DNA of 32,599 nucleotides, from positions 1-32,599 of the IMG/VR virus record IMGVR_UViG_3300031772_000166; one strand, given 5' to 3'. Source of the stretch: a virus. A model generated the notes under the pieces. It did not search any database. It was given only the letters and a program-made list of their open reading frames with translations, and had not been told where the DNA came from. This document shows positions 8,775 through 18,998 of this stretch, piece after piece; the first letter of the stretch is position 1; every line of letters starts with the position of its first letter. Both the position numbers and the translations under genes were made by a program.

Positions 8775-11700
8775 TTATTGTTGTATCACGTTTTCCGAAT
8801 TAACTATATTTACATTATTTACATTAATTGATTGGATAGGGAAGGTACCGTCATCAATACCGTTTTCTCCTATGGTGGTTGCTACAGTTTGGCTACCTTT
8901 AATAAATATAGAGCTGGAACCAGCGGTGGCCGTGGCAGAGGAATATTTCGACGTAGAAAAAAGTTGTCTCTTATGAGTATAATGGTTTCTAGGATATCCA
9001 CTGACTATTTCAAAATAGGTATCTGTATCTCTATTCAAATTCAAATCAAATTGTGCTGGATTAAATCCATTTATATTTATCGCGTTTATGATATTGATGG
9101 TTTGGTCTGGTGTATTTTTGAATGTATTGATGCTATGTGTATATTGTGAAGCAAAGAATATACTAGAAGGATCAGTTATACCACTTACATCATTAGTCTT
9201 TGTATAAACCAACATATCCAAGAATGGTTGATCTATCATGATGTATTTATACATGTAAATAGAGTAAGAAAGATGTCTATTATCCGATAAAACATTTGAA
9301 TGGCTATAAGGTCCATCCATTGTGTAAACACTCTTTCGTTCCCAAACTTTCATCATATAGAATGACTCATTGATTTTTGGTTCGTCTCCATTTTTTCTTC
9401 GACTTGATGATCCTTTTATTACATTGCTAGAAGTCACTTCTCTATGTGCACAATTTTCATAATCAGGATACATTGTAAATTGAATATTGTCATAAGCGTC
9501 CGGAATTTGATTCGAATCAAAATTACTAGGGAACTCCCTCCAAGGATTATTTATGTATTTTATATCAATGACATCTTGATAGTTAGCAGGAAGACTATCT
9601 TTTAGTGCCTGTGAAGACTGAGAAAAATCTGTATTAAAGTCGGCCCAAAGTAATGACATCGAAAGTCTCGTAGCACGCCCTGATACACGAGTAAGATTTC
9701 CTTCTAAAGTCACCGACCGTTCCATACTGGAAGTTATAGGTTTATTTTGGTATTTAGGTCTTTCGAAAATGGTAGGTTCGATTATTACACCTGAAACCAC
9801 ATTGGCTCGAGCAGGCATAACATTTTTGATGGCCGAAAATACCGATTTATCAAAGAAAAATTTGTAAACCGTAATCAATTCGTTGAACAACGTTCTTTTG
9901 TCTCCGGAATTATTGTATTCTACATTCTTATTGACCAACAACGAATATTTGGATTTATAAAGATTCTCAGGGTCAGCAACAAATTCAATTATACCTTTAC
10001 TACCAAGGTATCTTGCCATATCCGTGTTTTTAGAATCTTGTGGGTCAATAAACAATCCCAACAAATTCGAATCCGGAGAAATAAACAAATCACTCGTCGT
10101 AGTTGACCTATCATTTGGATCTAATCTAGCTTCTACATTCAATTCCAATTTAGAAACTCTGTCGTTTTTAAATTTATTTGGTCCGTATTTAGATATGTCT
10201 AGTCCATCTTGTGTAATAAACTCTCGAAAACTAAATGGAAATTTTGACCCACTTAAATAAGAACAAGACGAAGAATCGAATGATGATGTCCAATTTGGAT
10301 TTATTACTGTTGGAAAATTATATCCGATCATTTGTATAGAACCACTTGGTAAATGACTTCTCCAACGGTCATTTGTAATTGTAACAGACGCCGAATACAA
10401 ATTAGGAACCAGAGAACTACTCAAACTTTCACTTGAATAAAAATTAGGCAATGCATAGTATGGAGAACGGTTATCTATCCAAACCGATGATGATCCACTT
10501 ATGTTGTAATATAAAGATTCCGGAGTATTCCACGATAAGGCAACCAATAATCTTTGGTCAGCATTTGACCCACTATAACTGTATGAATTTAAATCGTTGA
10601 CGTGATTATTAAAATCCAAATCGGTGATTGGTTGATCCCACAAAAGGAGTTTGTCCAAAGTTCCTACGAAATGATTTCCGGTAACAAAATAACCATTTCC
10701 CAATTTGAATTTACCTGGGCTAGAGAATACTCTATTATCCTGTACTTCAAGAATACGACTAGAAGTAGAATAGAAAATCGTTCTTCCTTGGTCGTTTCGT
10801 TGAACATACAAGTCGTATTGTAGAGGAACCGCATCCTTATCATCACTATTTTCAAATCTGGCTATGGGGAGATTCCTTCTCAACATCACACTGAATATAT
10901 CACCATTAAAAATAGGTAAGTTACTGCTGGTTATTGTTGTTGCGGTTGATCCCGACCCCATTTCAAACATTACTTGTCCCAAATACTCACCATCCACTCT
11001 CTTGAATCCTATAGACCACGACTGAGAAGGGAAATTGTTATAAGAATATGGATACTTTGTAAATAAAGGATTAAACTTTTGTAAAGTGTATGTGCTGGCA
11101 TCTTCTACGGAGAATTTAAACTCCACGGTTTCTATATTATCAGAGAACGGACCTTCTATAAAGTCATTATTTCCGGAATATTTGGTCATGTATATCTTAT
11201 CATCGATTACATAAGTTTGTTTGAAGTTTTCTGTATAATTTATACCACCAAATTCTCTTATACTTAATAATGATGAAGGCAATCCGTAACAAGATAGAAT
11301 GTATCTAACACATTCTTCTGTTCCTTTTGTCTTATAAATTCCAGGAAGGCTTATCAACAACCTATTCCAGATGGTTCTTAATCTTTCTTCCGCAGAAATA
11401 GCATTATATGTAGTCGAATTTAGACTGTTAAGATAGACTTCATCAACATTCAAATCAGCCAATATATCATCTGTGCTCCAACCAAACGAAATAAGCATCT
11501 CTTGTAAGGTTCTTGTGGATAAGCTAGAACTTAATTCGTTTTGAACTTGTTTTTCTATAGGAACCGAAGAAATATAGGTGTAGATATTATCAAAATGATG
11601 ACCTATCATTGATATGAACGTCAAATAGTCATCGTTATTAGAATCTAATTTAATGTAATCCGGTGTATTGTTGATTAAACAGTCTCTATTGTTTCTATCA

Positions 11701-13427
11701 TAATCCGATGCTAAAACATCTTGGTCGGACACATAACTTGAACTTACGAATGATGCGTTGGCCGGGGTGTAAACGTATTTTCCTTGTTTGAATAAGAAGG
11801 AATCATAACCATCAAAAGAATCCACCAACTCCGTAATTTGCACATCGAGAGTATCTTTTGAATTTTGATAATAAGGATACACCGTAGATGACAATGACGC
11901 ACTATAGGTCGATTCTAATGCGACCAAAGATCCACTCAAAGCATAATACTGTTTTATCTTATTTTTGAAAATATTCAATCTGTCAGATACCGTCGAAAAA
12001 ACAACGAATTTACTAAAATTGGTATAATCAACATTTAACGTAGCAAGTTGTTGATTTATTGTGATATTATTACTTATATCTGTATTAGTATATTCTAAAT
12101 CTTCTATGGAAAATTGTTGATTAGAATTTTCTCTATTAATAAGTTGTGTATCGAGATTATAATTTGGTGGAGATATCTTTATTGTTTTGAATTTTACAGG
12201 ATTTCTCAACCTTGCTGTAAACAAATACGGAACCATGCTAAAATTAGATACCCAACATGTGTCTTTCTCACCTATATCCGAAGGCAATTCAGACCCCAAT
12301 TTAATCAACAAAGTTAATGGATCCGTCTCTACAACTCTTTCGTCTAAGAAACCAGTAACAAGTATGGAAAAATATTTGTTATTTCCGAAATTCAAAACGT
12401 TCTTAAAAAACGAATTGTATTTATTTTGATATAGAAACTCTAATGGTTTTACAACATTTTCGTAGAAGTGAAGAACGAAAAAATCATAAACGAATTGTCT
12501 GGCCCCCTTATAATCCGCTCCTTGTTGATCGCTAAATTGTCCAAATCGTTTATCAAGTCTAATATTAACGAAATCTTTGAATTTATTTTCTACTCCAGTA
12601 AAATCAGAAATAGTTGTGTAATTCGTTAATAAGTAATTATCAAAATATGTTCTAATTCCTTGAATTCTTATAATTTTAGTTGGTACCGAACCATCTTCTA
12701 TCTGAGAACTCGATAGAGATGTGTATTGAATAAAATCTTCATAGATATTTCTTAGAAATGATAATACCGCTCCGTCATCTTGCAAGAAGAAAATGAACTT
12801 CAAAAAATTTATGTCCGCGATATAGTCATTTTTTACTTTCTGATAAATTTGGTCGTATGGACATTGATTCGTGGAAGAAATTAATAATGGAGATACATCA
12901 CTAATTGGAAATTTTTGTAAACAAAATGCTGTATATTGAAGATCCGATTTATTTGATGGGACCAGTTTTATTTCTTTCCTTGATGGGGAAATCTCTTTTA
13001 TTGAAAGTGTATTGTCCGGGTTTCCGGCCATCCATCTATTAAAGGCGTAACTTAATTTATAGTTTCCTTCGGTTATACCCAAAGAATGTAAATGTTCGAG
13101 TGAATCTACTAAAATTTTGTCGTTCTTGTATTGAATAAATTGTTTTTGTAATTGACTGTATGTGAATGATTGTACATTATCTAATGAATCAAGATAAGTC
13201 AACGTCACATCCTTATAGGTTTTTTTGTTTTCTACGATGCCCCACTTAACCATCGAGTCATCATCGGGATTAAACACAGAAACTTCGATTACGTCGTTAG
13301 CAGAAAATCCGAACCACACGTCTTTGACGTTACCATCAAAAAATAAAGGAGTATCTGTTTCGCTTAAAAACGAACCAGAAAATATACTACCTGTTACATT
13401 TCCTAATGTTGTATATGGTATAGACAT
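8775..13427 (-). CDS. Large baseplate wedge protein, gp7/tail-protein-I-like, with embedded LamG-like domain
   Basis: 1550 residues, the largest gene here. Residues about 595-750 look like the tail protein I/gp7 core. They contain YLTFISMIGHHFDNIYTYI, SLSTRTLQEMLISFGW and a segment with NRLLISLPGIYKTKGTEE followed by VRYILSCYGLPSSLLSIREF. A concanavalin/LamG-like insert follows at about 765-955, with WSIGFKRVDGEYLGQVMF and FVGTLDKLLLWDQPITDLDF. Near the C terminus is YFEIVSGYPRNHYTHKRQLF, a stretch I remember from other very large phage structural proteins. It follows the gp25-like and gp6-like genes, as T4 gene 7 follows gene 6 and P2 gene I follows J. That order is the main support for the gp7/gpI role. 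The ATG at 13427 is 2 bases after the preceding gene. Confidence 0.65.
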   Translation of the reverse strand: MSIPYTTLGNVTGSIFSGSFLSETDTPLFFDGNVKDVWFGFSANDVIEVSVFNPDDDSMVKWGIVENKKTYKDVTLTYLDSLDNVQSFTYSQLQKQFIQYKNDKILVDSLEHLHSLGITEGNYKLSYAFNRWMAGNPDNTLSIKEISPSRKEIKLVPSNKSDLQYTAFCLQKFPISDVSPLLISSTNQCPYDQIYQKVKNDYIADINFLKFIFFLQDDGAVLSFLRNIYEDFIQYTSLSSSQIEDGSVPTKIIRIQGIRTYFDNYLLTNYTTISDFTGVENKFKDFVNIRLDKRFGQFSDQQGADYKGARQFVYDFFVLHFYENVVKPLEFLYQNKYNSFFKNVLNFGNNKYFSILVTGFLDERVVETDPLTLLIKLGSELPSDIGEKDTCWVSNFSMVPYLFTARLRNPVKFKTIKISPPNYNLDTQLINRENSNQQFSIEDLEYTNTDISNNITINQQLATLNVDYTNFSKFVVFSTVSDRLNIFKNKIKQYYALSGSLVALESTYSASLSSTVYPYYQNSKDTLDVQITELVDSFDGYDSFLFKQGKYVYTPANASFVSSSYVSDQDVLASDYDRNNRDCLINNTPDYIKLDSNNDDYLTFISMIGHHFDNIYTYISSVPIEKQVQNELSSSLSTRTLQEMLISFGWSTDDILADLNVDEVYLNSLNSTTYNAISAEERLRTIWNRLLISLPGIYKTKGTEECVRYILSCYGLPSSLLSIREFGGINYTENFKQTYVIDDKIYMTKYSGNNDFIEGPFSDNIETVEFKFSVEDASTYTLQKFNPLFTKYPYSYNNFPSQSWSIGFKRVDGEYLGQVMFEMGSGSTATTITSSNLPIFNGDIFSVMLRRNLPIARFENSDDKDAVPLQYDLYVQRNDQGRTIFYSTSSRILEVQDNRVFSSPGKFKLGNGYFVTGNHFVGTLDKLLLWDQPITDLDFNNHVNDLNSYSYSGSNADQRLLVALSWNTPESLYYNISGSSSVWIDNRSPYYALPNFYSSESLSSSLVPNLYSASVTITNDRWRSHLPSGSIQMIGYNFPTVINPNWTSSFDSSSCSYLSGSKFPFSFREFITQDGLDISKYGPNKFKNDRVSKLELNVEARLDPNDRSTTTSDLFISPDSNLLGLFIDPQDSKNTDMARYLGSKGIIEFVADPENLYKSKYSLLVNKNVEYNNSGDKRTLFNELITVYKFFFDKSVFSAIKNVMPARANVVSGVIIEPTIFERPKYQNKPITSSMERSVTLEGNLTRVSGRATRLSMSLLWADFNTDFSQSSQALKDSLPANYQDVIDIKYINNPWREFPSNFDSNQIPDAYDNIQFTMYPDYENCAHREVTSSNVIKGSSSRRKNGDEPKINESFYMMKVWERKSVYTMDGPYSHSNVLSDNRHLSYSIYMYKYIMIDQPFLDMLVYTKTNDVSGITDPSSIFFASQYTHSINTFKNTPDQTINIINAININGFNPAQFDLNLNRDTDTYFEIVSGYPRNHYTHKRQLFSTSKYSSATATAGSSSIFIKGSQTVATTIGENGIDDGTFPIQSINVNNVNIVNSENVIQQ

Positions 13428-13429
13428 GA

Positions 13430-13888
13430 TTAAGTATCTGTTATGTCGATTGGTAAATAAGGGAATTCAGTATCGAAGTCAACTTCGGTTTTTCCTTCTC
13501 CTGATTGTATCCTTAATTGTATGATAATATCTTTTATTGATTGATTGTCTGCTGATGTCGAATTTTGTTCTGAGTCATTAATGATATTACCCAATTGAGT
13601 CTTCAAGTTTTCGTTTTCTCGCTTGAAAGCATCTATCTCAGATTGTGTTTGATCCGAAAGAACGACGCTTGATGTTTCTACTGGTTTTTGGAATTCGACG
13701 AATTCTGTATCATAGAAAGTCTCTATCTTATTTACATTGTAATTGGTATTGGTCAATTGAAATAATACTAAATGTTCTTGGATTATAGAAGATGATGGAT
13801 TTAAAATAACGTTACCAACGTCATCAAATTTGTAGCCGAATACGCCCTGTGTCGTAAACTCATTAATTTGTTCCATGAAATCTGGCAT
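13430..13888 (-). CDS. Hypothetical baseplate-operon protein with coiled coil, 152 aa
   Basis: Unrecognised acidic protein. Residues about 82-110 (DQTQSEIDAFKRENENLKTQ) form a probable short coiled coil, followed by a helical segment SIKDIIIQLRIQSG. The first 75 residues are predicted beta-rich. It is packed between the DNRLRE protein and the gp7/gpI-like protein with gaps of 7 and 2 bases. A small connector or chaperone of the baseplate is possible, but this is inference from context. Confidence 0.65.
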   Translation of the reverse strand: MPDFMEQINEFTTQGVFGYKFDDVGNVILNPSSSIIQEHLVLFQLTNTNYNVNKIETFYDTEFVEFQKPVETSSVVLSDQTQSEIDAFKRENENLKTQLGNIINDSEQNSTSADNQSIKDIIIQLRIQSGEGKTEVDFDTEFPYLPIDITDT

Positions 13889-13895
13889 ATCATCA

Positions 13896-15998
13896 TTATC
13901 TTACTACTTTGAACGTATTTCCTGTATCTATGGTATATATACTTCCACTTTCTTCGGTCTTTATTAATATTCTGAAATACCTCTCTTGAGGTAAACCAGA
14001 CGTATCTAATAAGAAGTAATTTCCATTTAGATCGCAGCTAACTTTAGTATAATTATCAAAGTCTATGACAATTTTTTCAGTTTCGTTATCTTTTATAGAA
14101 TAATAAGATGATGTAGGCAAATAACTCGCGGTAATAAATTGATTAAATTGCGTTCCCCTCACGAAGTTTTTCAACGGAAATTCTTTTCTAGCAAACAAAT
14201 CCACCCTAATTATATTTCCGGCTTTAACTTCTGGTTGAAGATTTTGGACTACAATAGTGAACGGTTGATTAAATTGTAGGGCGTCTAAACTACTGGACCC
14301 TATTATTGATTCCGTGACTGCTGAACTCGTAGAATACGACCCTGTTAAACTTCCAGTTACGAAATATCCCGAAAGTAGTCCTGATTCTAATATTCCAGTA
14401 AATTGTCCGTTGTTATATATACCCAACAGTCTTCCGTCGAACAAACTTCCGGATACATCCGAAACAACTTGATTATAGATATTGGAACTTCCTGACACTC
14501 GGCTTCCGCTGAGTAAGTAACTACCTGTAGAAACTACATTGAATGAACTTGTTCCGTCACTACTTCCTGTGAAATATCGGCCGGCTAATTTACCATTCAA
14601 GAAGGTTCCTTCAATAGATTGAGTCACTATACTTCCTGTGATATTTCCCACAATTTGACTTCCGCTTAATACCGAGTTGGTTGCCGTAGCAACAATACTT
14701 CCTGTTAAATTTGTTCCATTAACGTATGCAGAACCGGTAAAACTTCCACTTAAACTTGCTGATACCGATGCAAATAAGACCGTTCCACCATTAAAGTAAG
14801 ACAATATACTTCCGGATGAAGTGTATTTATTTATGCTAGATGTAAATGTACTTCCGGTAATATACGAAGAATCACTCCATCCAACATCAAGACGAGGAAT
14901 GTAAATTGTATTTGTATCTTTACTAAAAAAGAACAATTGCATTTCAGACCCGGTAGATTGGAATTCGTCGCTACTCAACAGTATAATTCCTTCGTTTGGA
15001 ATACTTCCACTTATCCATCCATTGACAATGGAACTTACATCCATGCTGATGTCAGAAGTTTGGTAGTTAAATGATTGACTTGAGATGTATTGTGAATACC
15101 AAGTTCCACCACCTCTAGCAAAAGATTCTGTAGCCTGTTCAGGATGAGTAATAAAATCAATTATATTGGTTCTGGAAGACGTTATTGGATACCATCTGGA
15201 ACCACTCTTATAGTTTTTGTATGTCCAACTCGTTCCGTCGATGTCTCCTCCATCGAAGAAATACCCTCTGCCCATTTCCCAGCTTTGACTGATAGGTAAT
15301 GCATAGATAGTATATGGTATAGGTAAATTTTGTTCTCTAGCAACATCCAATTTGAGTTTAAAAGAAGGATTTGGAATGTCTCCGGAAGCAACCGAAGAAG
15401 ATATAGCAGAAATATCAAATTTAACCAATGCTCGATTTATAAACTTAGTAGTGACGGTAGTTACATTTTGGATATTTTTAGTATCAATACCAAGAATAGA
15501 ACCCGAAATTATTGCTCCTGTAGAACCACTTACGATTCCATTAAAAATCAAAAATCCATTAGATACAGCTTTTAACGAGCCGGTTACTACACCGATTATA
15601 TTGGATGCGACGATGCTTCCGCTGAAATTATTTAAACTTCCGGTGTGTGCAGAACTCGATATGGAAGACCCTGTTAACCATCCCATATAACTTCCTGTTA
15701 ATGTTCCAGAGAAAAAGGAAGCAGTAAATGCTGTTGACCCACTGTATGCTAAAGTTCCAGAAACGAATGATGATGTACCGGCTAATGACCCAGAAAGAAT
15801 TGTACCAGTAAAATTATCTACGTGAAAATTAGTAACAAATACATTGTTATATAGAAAATCCTTGGTTGAATTTACTTGTCTAGTAGCTTGGTCATTTGTT
15901 CCAATGATTAACATTTCATCCAAACCAAAATTCCTCTCAACATAAGGAACTCGGTTTGTTATGTACGTATCTTTGCTTGGAAAAATAAAATGATGCAT
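13896..15998 (-). CDS. Structural protein with a DNRLRE-like domain interrupted by Gly/Ser solenoid repeats
   Basis: 700 residues. A DNRLRE-like beta-sandwich is recognisable in two pieces. The first is residues about 4-35 (FPSKDTYI, NFGLDEMLIIG). The second is about 186-375 (NRALVKFDISAIS, YTIYALPISQSWEMGRG, DVSSIVNGWISGSIPNEGII, IPRLDVGW). Between them, at about 62-172, and again at about 380-570, are repeats of SGS/TGS turns every 8-15 residues with alternating hydrophobic positions. These look like a beta-solenoid or fibrous stalk. The C-terminal 130 residues (IIRVDLFARKEFPLKNF, YLPTSSYYSIKDNETEKIVI) form another beta domain. It overlaps no neighbour and starts 3 bases after the gp6-like gene. 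It is probably a baseplate-attached fiber or decoration protein. Confidence 0.7.
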   Translation of the reverse strand: MHHFIFPSKDTYITNRVPYVERNFGLDEMLIIGTNDQATRQVNSTKDFLYNNVFVTNFHVDNFTGTILSGSLAGTSSFVSGTLAYSGSTAFTASFFSGTLTGSYMGWLTGSSISSSAHTGSLNNFSGSIVASNIIGVVTGSLKAVSNGFLIFNGIVSGSTGAIISGSILGIDTKNIQNVTTVTTKFINRALVKFDISAISSSVASGDIPNPSFKLKLDVAREQNLPIPYTIYALPISQSWEMGRGYFFDGGDIDGTSWTYKNYKSGSRWYPITSSRTNIIDFITHPEQATESFARGGGTWYSQYISSQSFNYQTSDISMDVSSIVNGWISGSIPNEGIILLSSDEFQSTGSEMQLFFFSKDTNTIYIPRLDVGWSDSSYITGSTFTSSINKYTSSGSILSYFNGGTVLFASVSASLSGSFTGSAYVNGTNLTGSIVATATNSVLSGSQIVGNITGSIVTQSIEGTFLNGKLAGRYFTGSSDGTSSFNVVSTGSYLLSGSRVSGSSNIYNQVVSDVSGSLFDGRLLGIYNNGQFTGILESGLLSGYFVTGSLTGSYSTSSAVTESIIGSSSLDALQFNQPFTIVVQNLQPEVKAGNIIRVDLFARKEFPLKNFVRGTQFNQFITASYLPTSSYYSIKDNETEKIVIDFDNYTKVSCDLNGNYFLLDTSGLPQERYFRILIKTEESGSIYTIDTGNTFKVVR

Positions 15999-16001
15999 AT
16001 C

Positions 16002-17987
16002 TTAAATGGTTGACCCCTTTATGTCTTTATCCGGAAACTTTACTTCAAATACAGCGGGATCTAAAGATGGATAGATGACATCGTTTCTTGTAGAAGATGC
16101 AATGTCATATTCAACCGGAGAATAATCTTCTCCGTTAGTAGTTAATGGTGTCAGATTTTTAATCTTCAACGAAGCGACAGCAGAAACTCCTTCTACCTTG
16201 GCAATCTCTAATCTTAACTGACTTAAATTGATGGGTTGTGAAAAATCCCAATTATCTATATTGAAAAATTCTTTTACTGTTAATAGAGTATTTCCTAATA
16301 CTTCTTTTTTGTTGTATCCTTTAAATACACTAATAGAAAATTCCACGCCTATATTGATAATGTATCCATCAACTATATTGATACCGTCTGTTAATACTCT
16401 ATATTGTCGTAAATACGTTAATATATTGCTGACCAAAGCATCGTTGGTTGTTGTTAAATTTTTATTTTCGTCATAGGATAAAACATAAATATTTATAGAA
16501 AATGGATTGGATCTATCGAAAGAAATCTTTCTAAAATAGTTTTGGGTATTATCATTATTGACTACGGAATTATTATTTTGGTCAACTGTTCCTGTTAAAA
16601 TCTGATTGACATTGACATCCAAACTATTGTATGGGATAACTTGAGCTTTAGCAATACTTCCGTATTTAGGAGGCATAGCATATAAACGAACCAAATAATC
16701 TCCTTGTGTAACAGAACGATTCTGTGCAGCAAAAGAAGCCATGGCATTTTGCCTAATTTCTTCTATTGATTCCGAACCTTTTCCTCCTGTAGTTGGGTCA
16801 TCATTATTTATTTTAAGAGAAGTCTGAACGGTATTCAATAAATCAGCTTCTTCCGGAGACAAACCATCCACAGAATTTTCTATCGAAAGAGATTCTATGT
16901 TAATAACAGAATTAGATGGGGAATTCGATTCGATGCCTCCACCTATAGTGTAAGTTACCGTCATGGTTGTGTTAGATGGAGCCAATCCATAGGTGTCATT
17001 ATTTAAAAAATTGGAAGGATCCAACAGAATATTGGTATTGTTTAGATTTGACAATCCTACACCAATCTGTTGTGAACTCAAACTAATGAGTTCATCCGTA
17101 GAACTGTTTATTCCTGCTCCAAACTCCAAATATGTCTGATTGTCTGCGGTAACATTTACCGTAAATCTACGACCCGTTCTCAAATATTTTAAAATACTAG
17201 GTGTAGTCGATTTAAATTGAGAAAGATTTCCTTCAAACGATTCTTGATTTGGAACTCCATAGAATACTAATTCTTGAGCAAGAAAATCTACTTCATACCA
17301 CTTGTTATTATCAGAATCTCTTACATCAATAATTTCCATGACGTTGCTTTCATCCAATGCTAACTTCAAAAAGGATTCTGCTTGACCAAGAGAAAAGGTT
17401 TTTGTGATTAATTTTCCTGATTTGATGTTGGTAGTCTTTTTTAACAAAAAGAAAGTAGGAACACCGGTACTATCCCTAGAATAAACAGAGAGTTCCCTAG
17501 GAGAAAGAGGATTATCTATATTGAAATTGATAGGTACTGTAGTAAGAAATGTTGCTCCAACGTTATTGGATACTTGCATGTTATCTTTGATATTCAATGC
17601 AAATTTTTCATCAGGAACATATTCCCCATCTACGACGGTGGACGGTATTAATTGAAACACATCAATCTTTCCTGTTGCTCCCCTTACAGGTTTAACTTTG
17701 TATCCCATGAATTTAGCAAGAGGGACTATGTTTTTTCTTTCTTGTGTCTCAAATATAAGACCTTCCTTGAAATTGTAATCGTTGTAGTAAGAAAGAACAT
17801 CGCCCACATACGAGGCCATTTCTATAAACATCATACCAGGGCTGGCATCGGAAAAATCTTTGTAGGTATTTGGGAAATAATACTTGGCAAAATTAATTAA
17901 GGAATCCTTGAACTGAGAAAAATCTCGATTCAAATACCTTACATCCCTTTGATTGGGTTGAAATGACTTTTGTGTGGTTGATGCCAT
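16002..17987 (-). CDS. Baseplate wedge protein, gp6/J-like
   Basis: 661 residues. The N terminus is diagnostic of phage gp6-like wedge proteins: YLNRDFSQFKDSLINFAKYY, then DASPGMMFIEMASYVGDVLS and ERKNIVPLAKFMGYK. The middle has TGGKGSESIEEIRQNAMASF followed by AAQNRSVTQGDYLVRL, the hallmark of baseplate J-like proteins. In T4 and P2-type baseplates this protein dimerises to form the ring that holds the wedges together (family knowledge). Length is equal to T4 gp6 (660 aa). It starts immediately after the gp25-like gene (1-base gap), the order usual for this module. Confidence 0.88.
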   Translation of the reverse strand: MASTTQKSFQPNQRDVRYLNRDFSQFKDSLINFAKYYFPNTYKDFSDASPGMMFIEMASYVGDVLSYYNDYNFKEGLIFETQERKNIVPLAKFMGYKVKPVRGATGKIDVFQLIPSTVVDGEYVPDEKFALNIKDNMQVSNNVGATFLTTVPINFNIDNPLSPRELSVYSRDSTGVPTFFLLKKTTNIKSGKLITKTFSLGQAESFLKLALDESNVMEIIDVRDSDNNKWYEVDFLAQELVFYGVPNQESFEGNLSQFKSTTPSILKYLRTGRRFTVNVTADNQTYLEFGAGINSSTDELISLSSQQIGVGLSNLNNTNILLDPSNFLNNDTYGLAPSNTTMTVTYTIGGGIESNSPSNSVINIESLSIENSVDGLSPEEADLLNTVQTSLKINNDDPTTGGKGSESIEEIRQNAMASFAAQNRSVTQGDYLVRLYAMPPKYGSIAKAQVIPYNSLDVNVNQILTGTVDQNNNSVVNNDNTQNYFRKISFDRSNPFSINIYVLSYDENKNLTTTNDALVSNILTYLRQYRVLTDGINIVDGYIINIGVEFSISVFKGYNKKEVLGNTLLTVKEFFNIDNWDFSQPINLSQLRLEIAKVEGVSAVASLKIKNLTPLTTNGEDYSPVEYDIASSTRNDVIYPSLDPAVFEVKFPDKDIKGSTI

Positions 17988-17988
17988 A

Positions 17989-18411
17989 TTATCTCTTATT
18001 ATCTACAACAATATTTACAGTATCCTTCTGTTTTGTTAAATTCAACATAAATTCTATCTTTATACTTAATCTATAAATATCAATATCGCCTTGTCTTTCT
18101 TCGTTTTTAAGCAAAGTAGGCGTTATATTTGTTACAGTTACATTTGGAATCCACATAGATATGTCTTCTTTTACTATATTTGCTGCGATTTCCGGTAAAA
18201 CTTCTATATTTTGTTCAAATACCAAAGAGTGAAGCCGAGAACCAAATGTAGGTTGCATTCGTCTTTCTCCTGGTCGAGTATTCAAAAGATTATAAATATT
18301 AGACCTTACTTGAGTAAGTGTATCAAATGACTGTTCGAAATATCCATTGTTACTATCGCGGATAGGAATGGTTATTCCGATGGGAGATTTTGCTGATTGA
18401 TCGTTAGACAT
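17989..18411 (-). CDS. Baseplate wedge protein, GPW/gp25 family
   Basis: 140 residues with a clear GPW/gp25 signature. It has GITIPIRDSNNGYFEQSFDT, QVRSNIYNLLNTRPGER, then MQPTFGSRLHSLVFEQN. The GER...P.FG block at residues 48-57 is the conserved core of the family. In T4, gp25 binds the gp6/gp53 wedge and nucleates the contractile sheath. It is slightly longer than T4 gp25 (132 aa). Its stop and the gp6-like start are 1 base apart, and 3 bases separate it from the upstream gene, so it is part of one polycistron. Confidence 0.92.
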   Translation of the reverse strand: MSNDQSAKSPIGITIPIRDSNNGYFEQSFDTLTQVRSNIYNLLNTRPGERRMQPTFGSRLHSLVFEQNIEVLPEIAANIVKEDISMWIPNVTVTNITPTLLKNEERQGDIDIYRLSIKIEFMLNLTKQKDTVNIVVDNKR

Positions 18412-18414
18412 AAA

Positions 18415-18993
18415 TTACATCATGCCTACAAGTCCTGAACCTACTCCCTTTTTTTCGTCTATCTTTTTCATGATAGCCGAATAGTCTTTCTTGAATATAT
18501 TCTTTAAAACATCAGGTACGGCTCCGGGAATTTCTGTTATTGACGAGGGAGCGTCAGAAGACATGGGAGTACTAATAGTTTGTTTTAAAAATTCGATATT
18601 TGTCTTTGGATGGGATGGATTATTTGTAATTTCCTCCGAAACACCTATTTTATCAAATCTACCAACCAAATCAGAATAACTTACCGACTCGTCTTGTGGA
18701 ATAGACGTATGACGTTGGGCAGTTTCTTGTAAAACCGCATCTAATTTAGAGTTTCCAGTCTTTATTTTTGGTACAACTCGGTTCTGAATTTCTTCTTTTA
18801 TCACTTCTTTTGGTGGGGATGGTGGAGTGTTGTTAGCCACTTCCGAAAGAACGTCTCCTTTTGAGAGGATTAATTCAGCTATGATTGTTCCCATAGCCTT
18901 AGTGACTTCTTCTTTAATAATTCCTCTAACCGAGCGGTCTATTTCTTGTTTGACTGCTATTTTTATAATTTTTGCTAAGTCTTTCGTATTCAT
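18415..18993 (-). CDS. Hypothetical protein in baseplate operon, 192 aa
   Basis: Not recognised as a named family. The N-terminal 45 residues (LAKIIKIAVKQEIDRSVRGI then IKEEVTKAMGTIIAELIL) are predicted to be one long amphipathic helix. A Pro-rich linker follows, and a C-terminal helical motif VPDVLKNIFKKDYSAIMKKI ends in a Gly-rich tail. Helical ends with a flexible middle suit a scaffolding, connector or assembly factor. It lies between the spike and gp25-like genes with gaps of 5 and 3 bases, so a role in baseplate hub or wedge assembly is a reasonable inference. Confidence 0.6.
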   Translation of the reverse strand: MNTKDLAKIIKIAVKQEIDRSVRGIIKEEVTKAMGTIIAELILSKGDVLSEVANNTPPSPPKEVIKEEIQNRVVPKIKTGNSKLDAVLQETAQRHTSIPQDESVSYSDLVGRFDKIGVSEEITNNPSHPKTNIEFLKQTISTPMSSDAPSSITEIPGAVPDVLKNIFKKDYSAIMKKIDEKKGVGSGLVGMM

Positions 18994-18998
18994 AAAGA

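Noticed and set aside
15352-15690. 112-codon plus-strand frame inside the DNRLRE gene
   Set aside because: Complement of Gly/Ser/Thr-rich coding sequence, with no start signal or family resemblance.
13896-15998. CRISPR-like or tandem DNA repeats suggested by the recurring TGS/SGS codons
   Set aside because: The units differ in length and sequence, and they are coding repeats in one open frame with no spacers.
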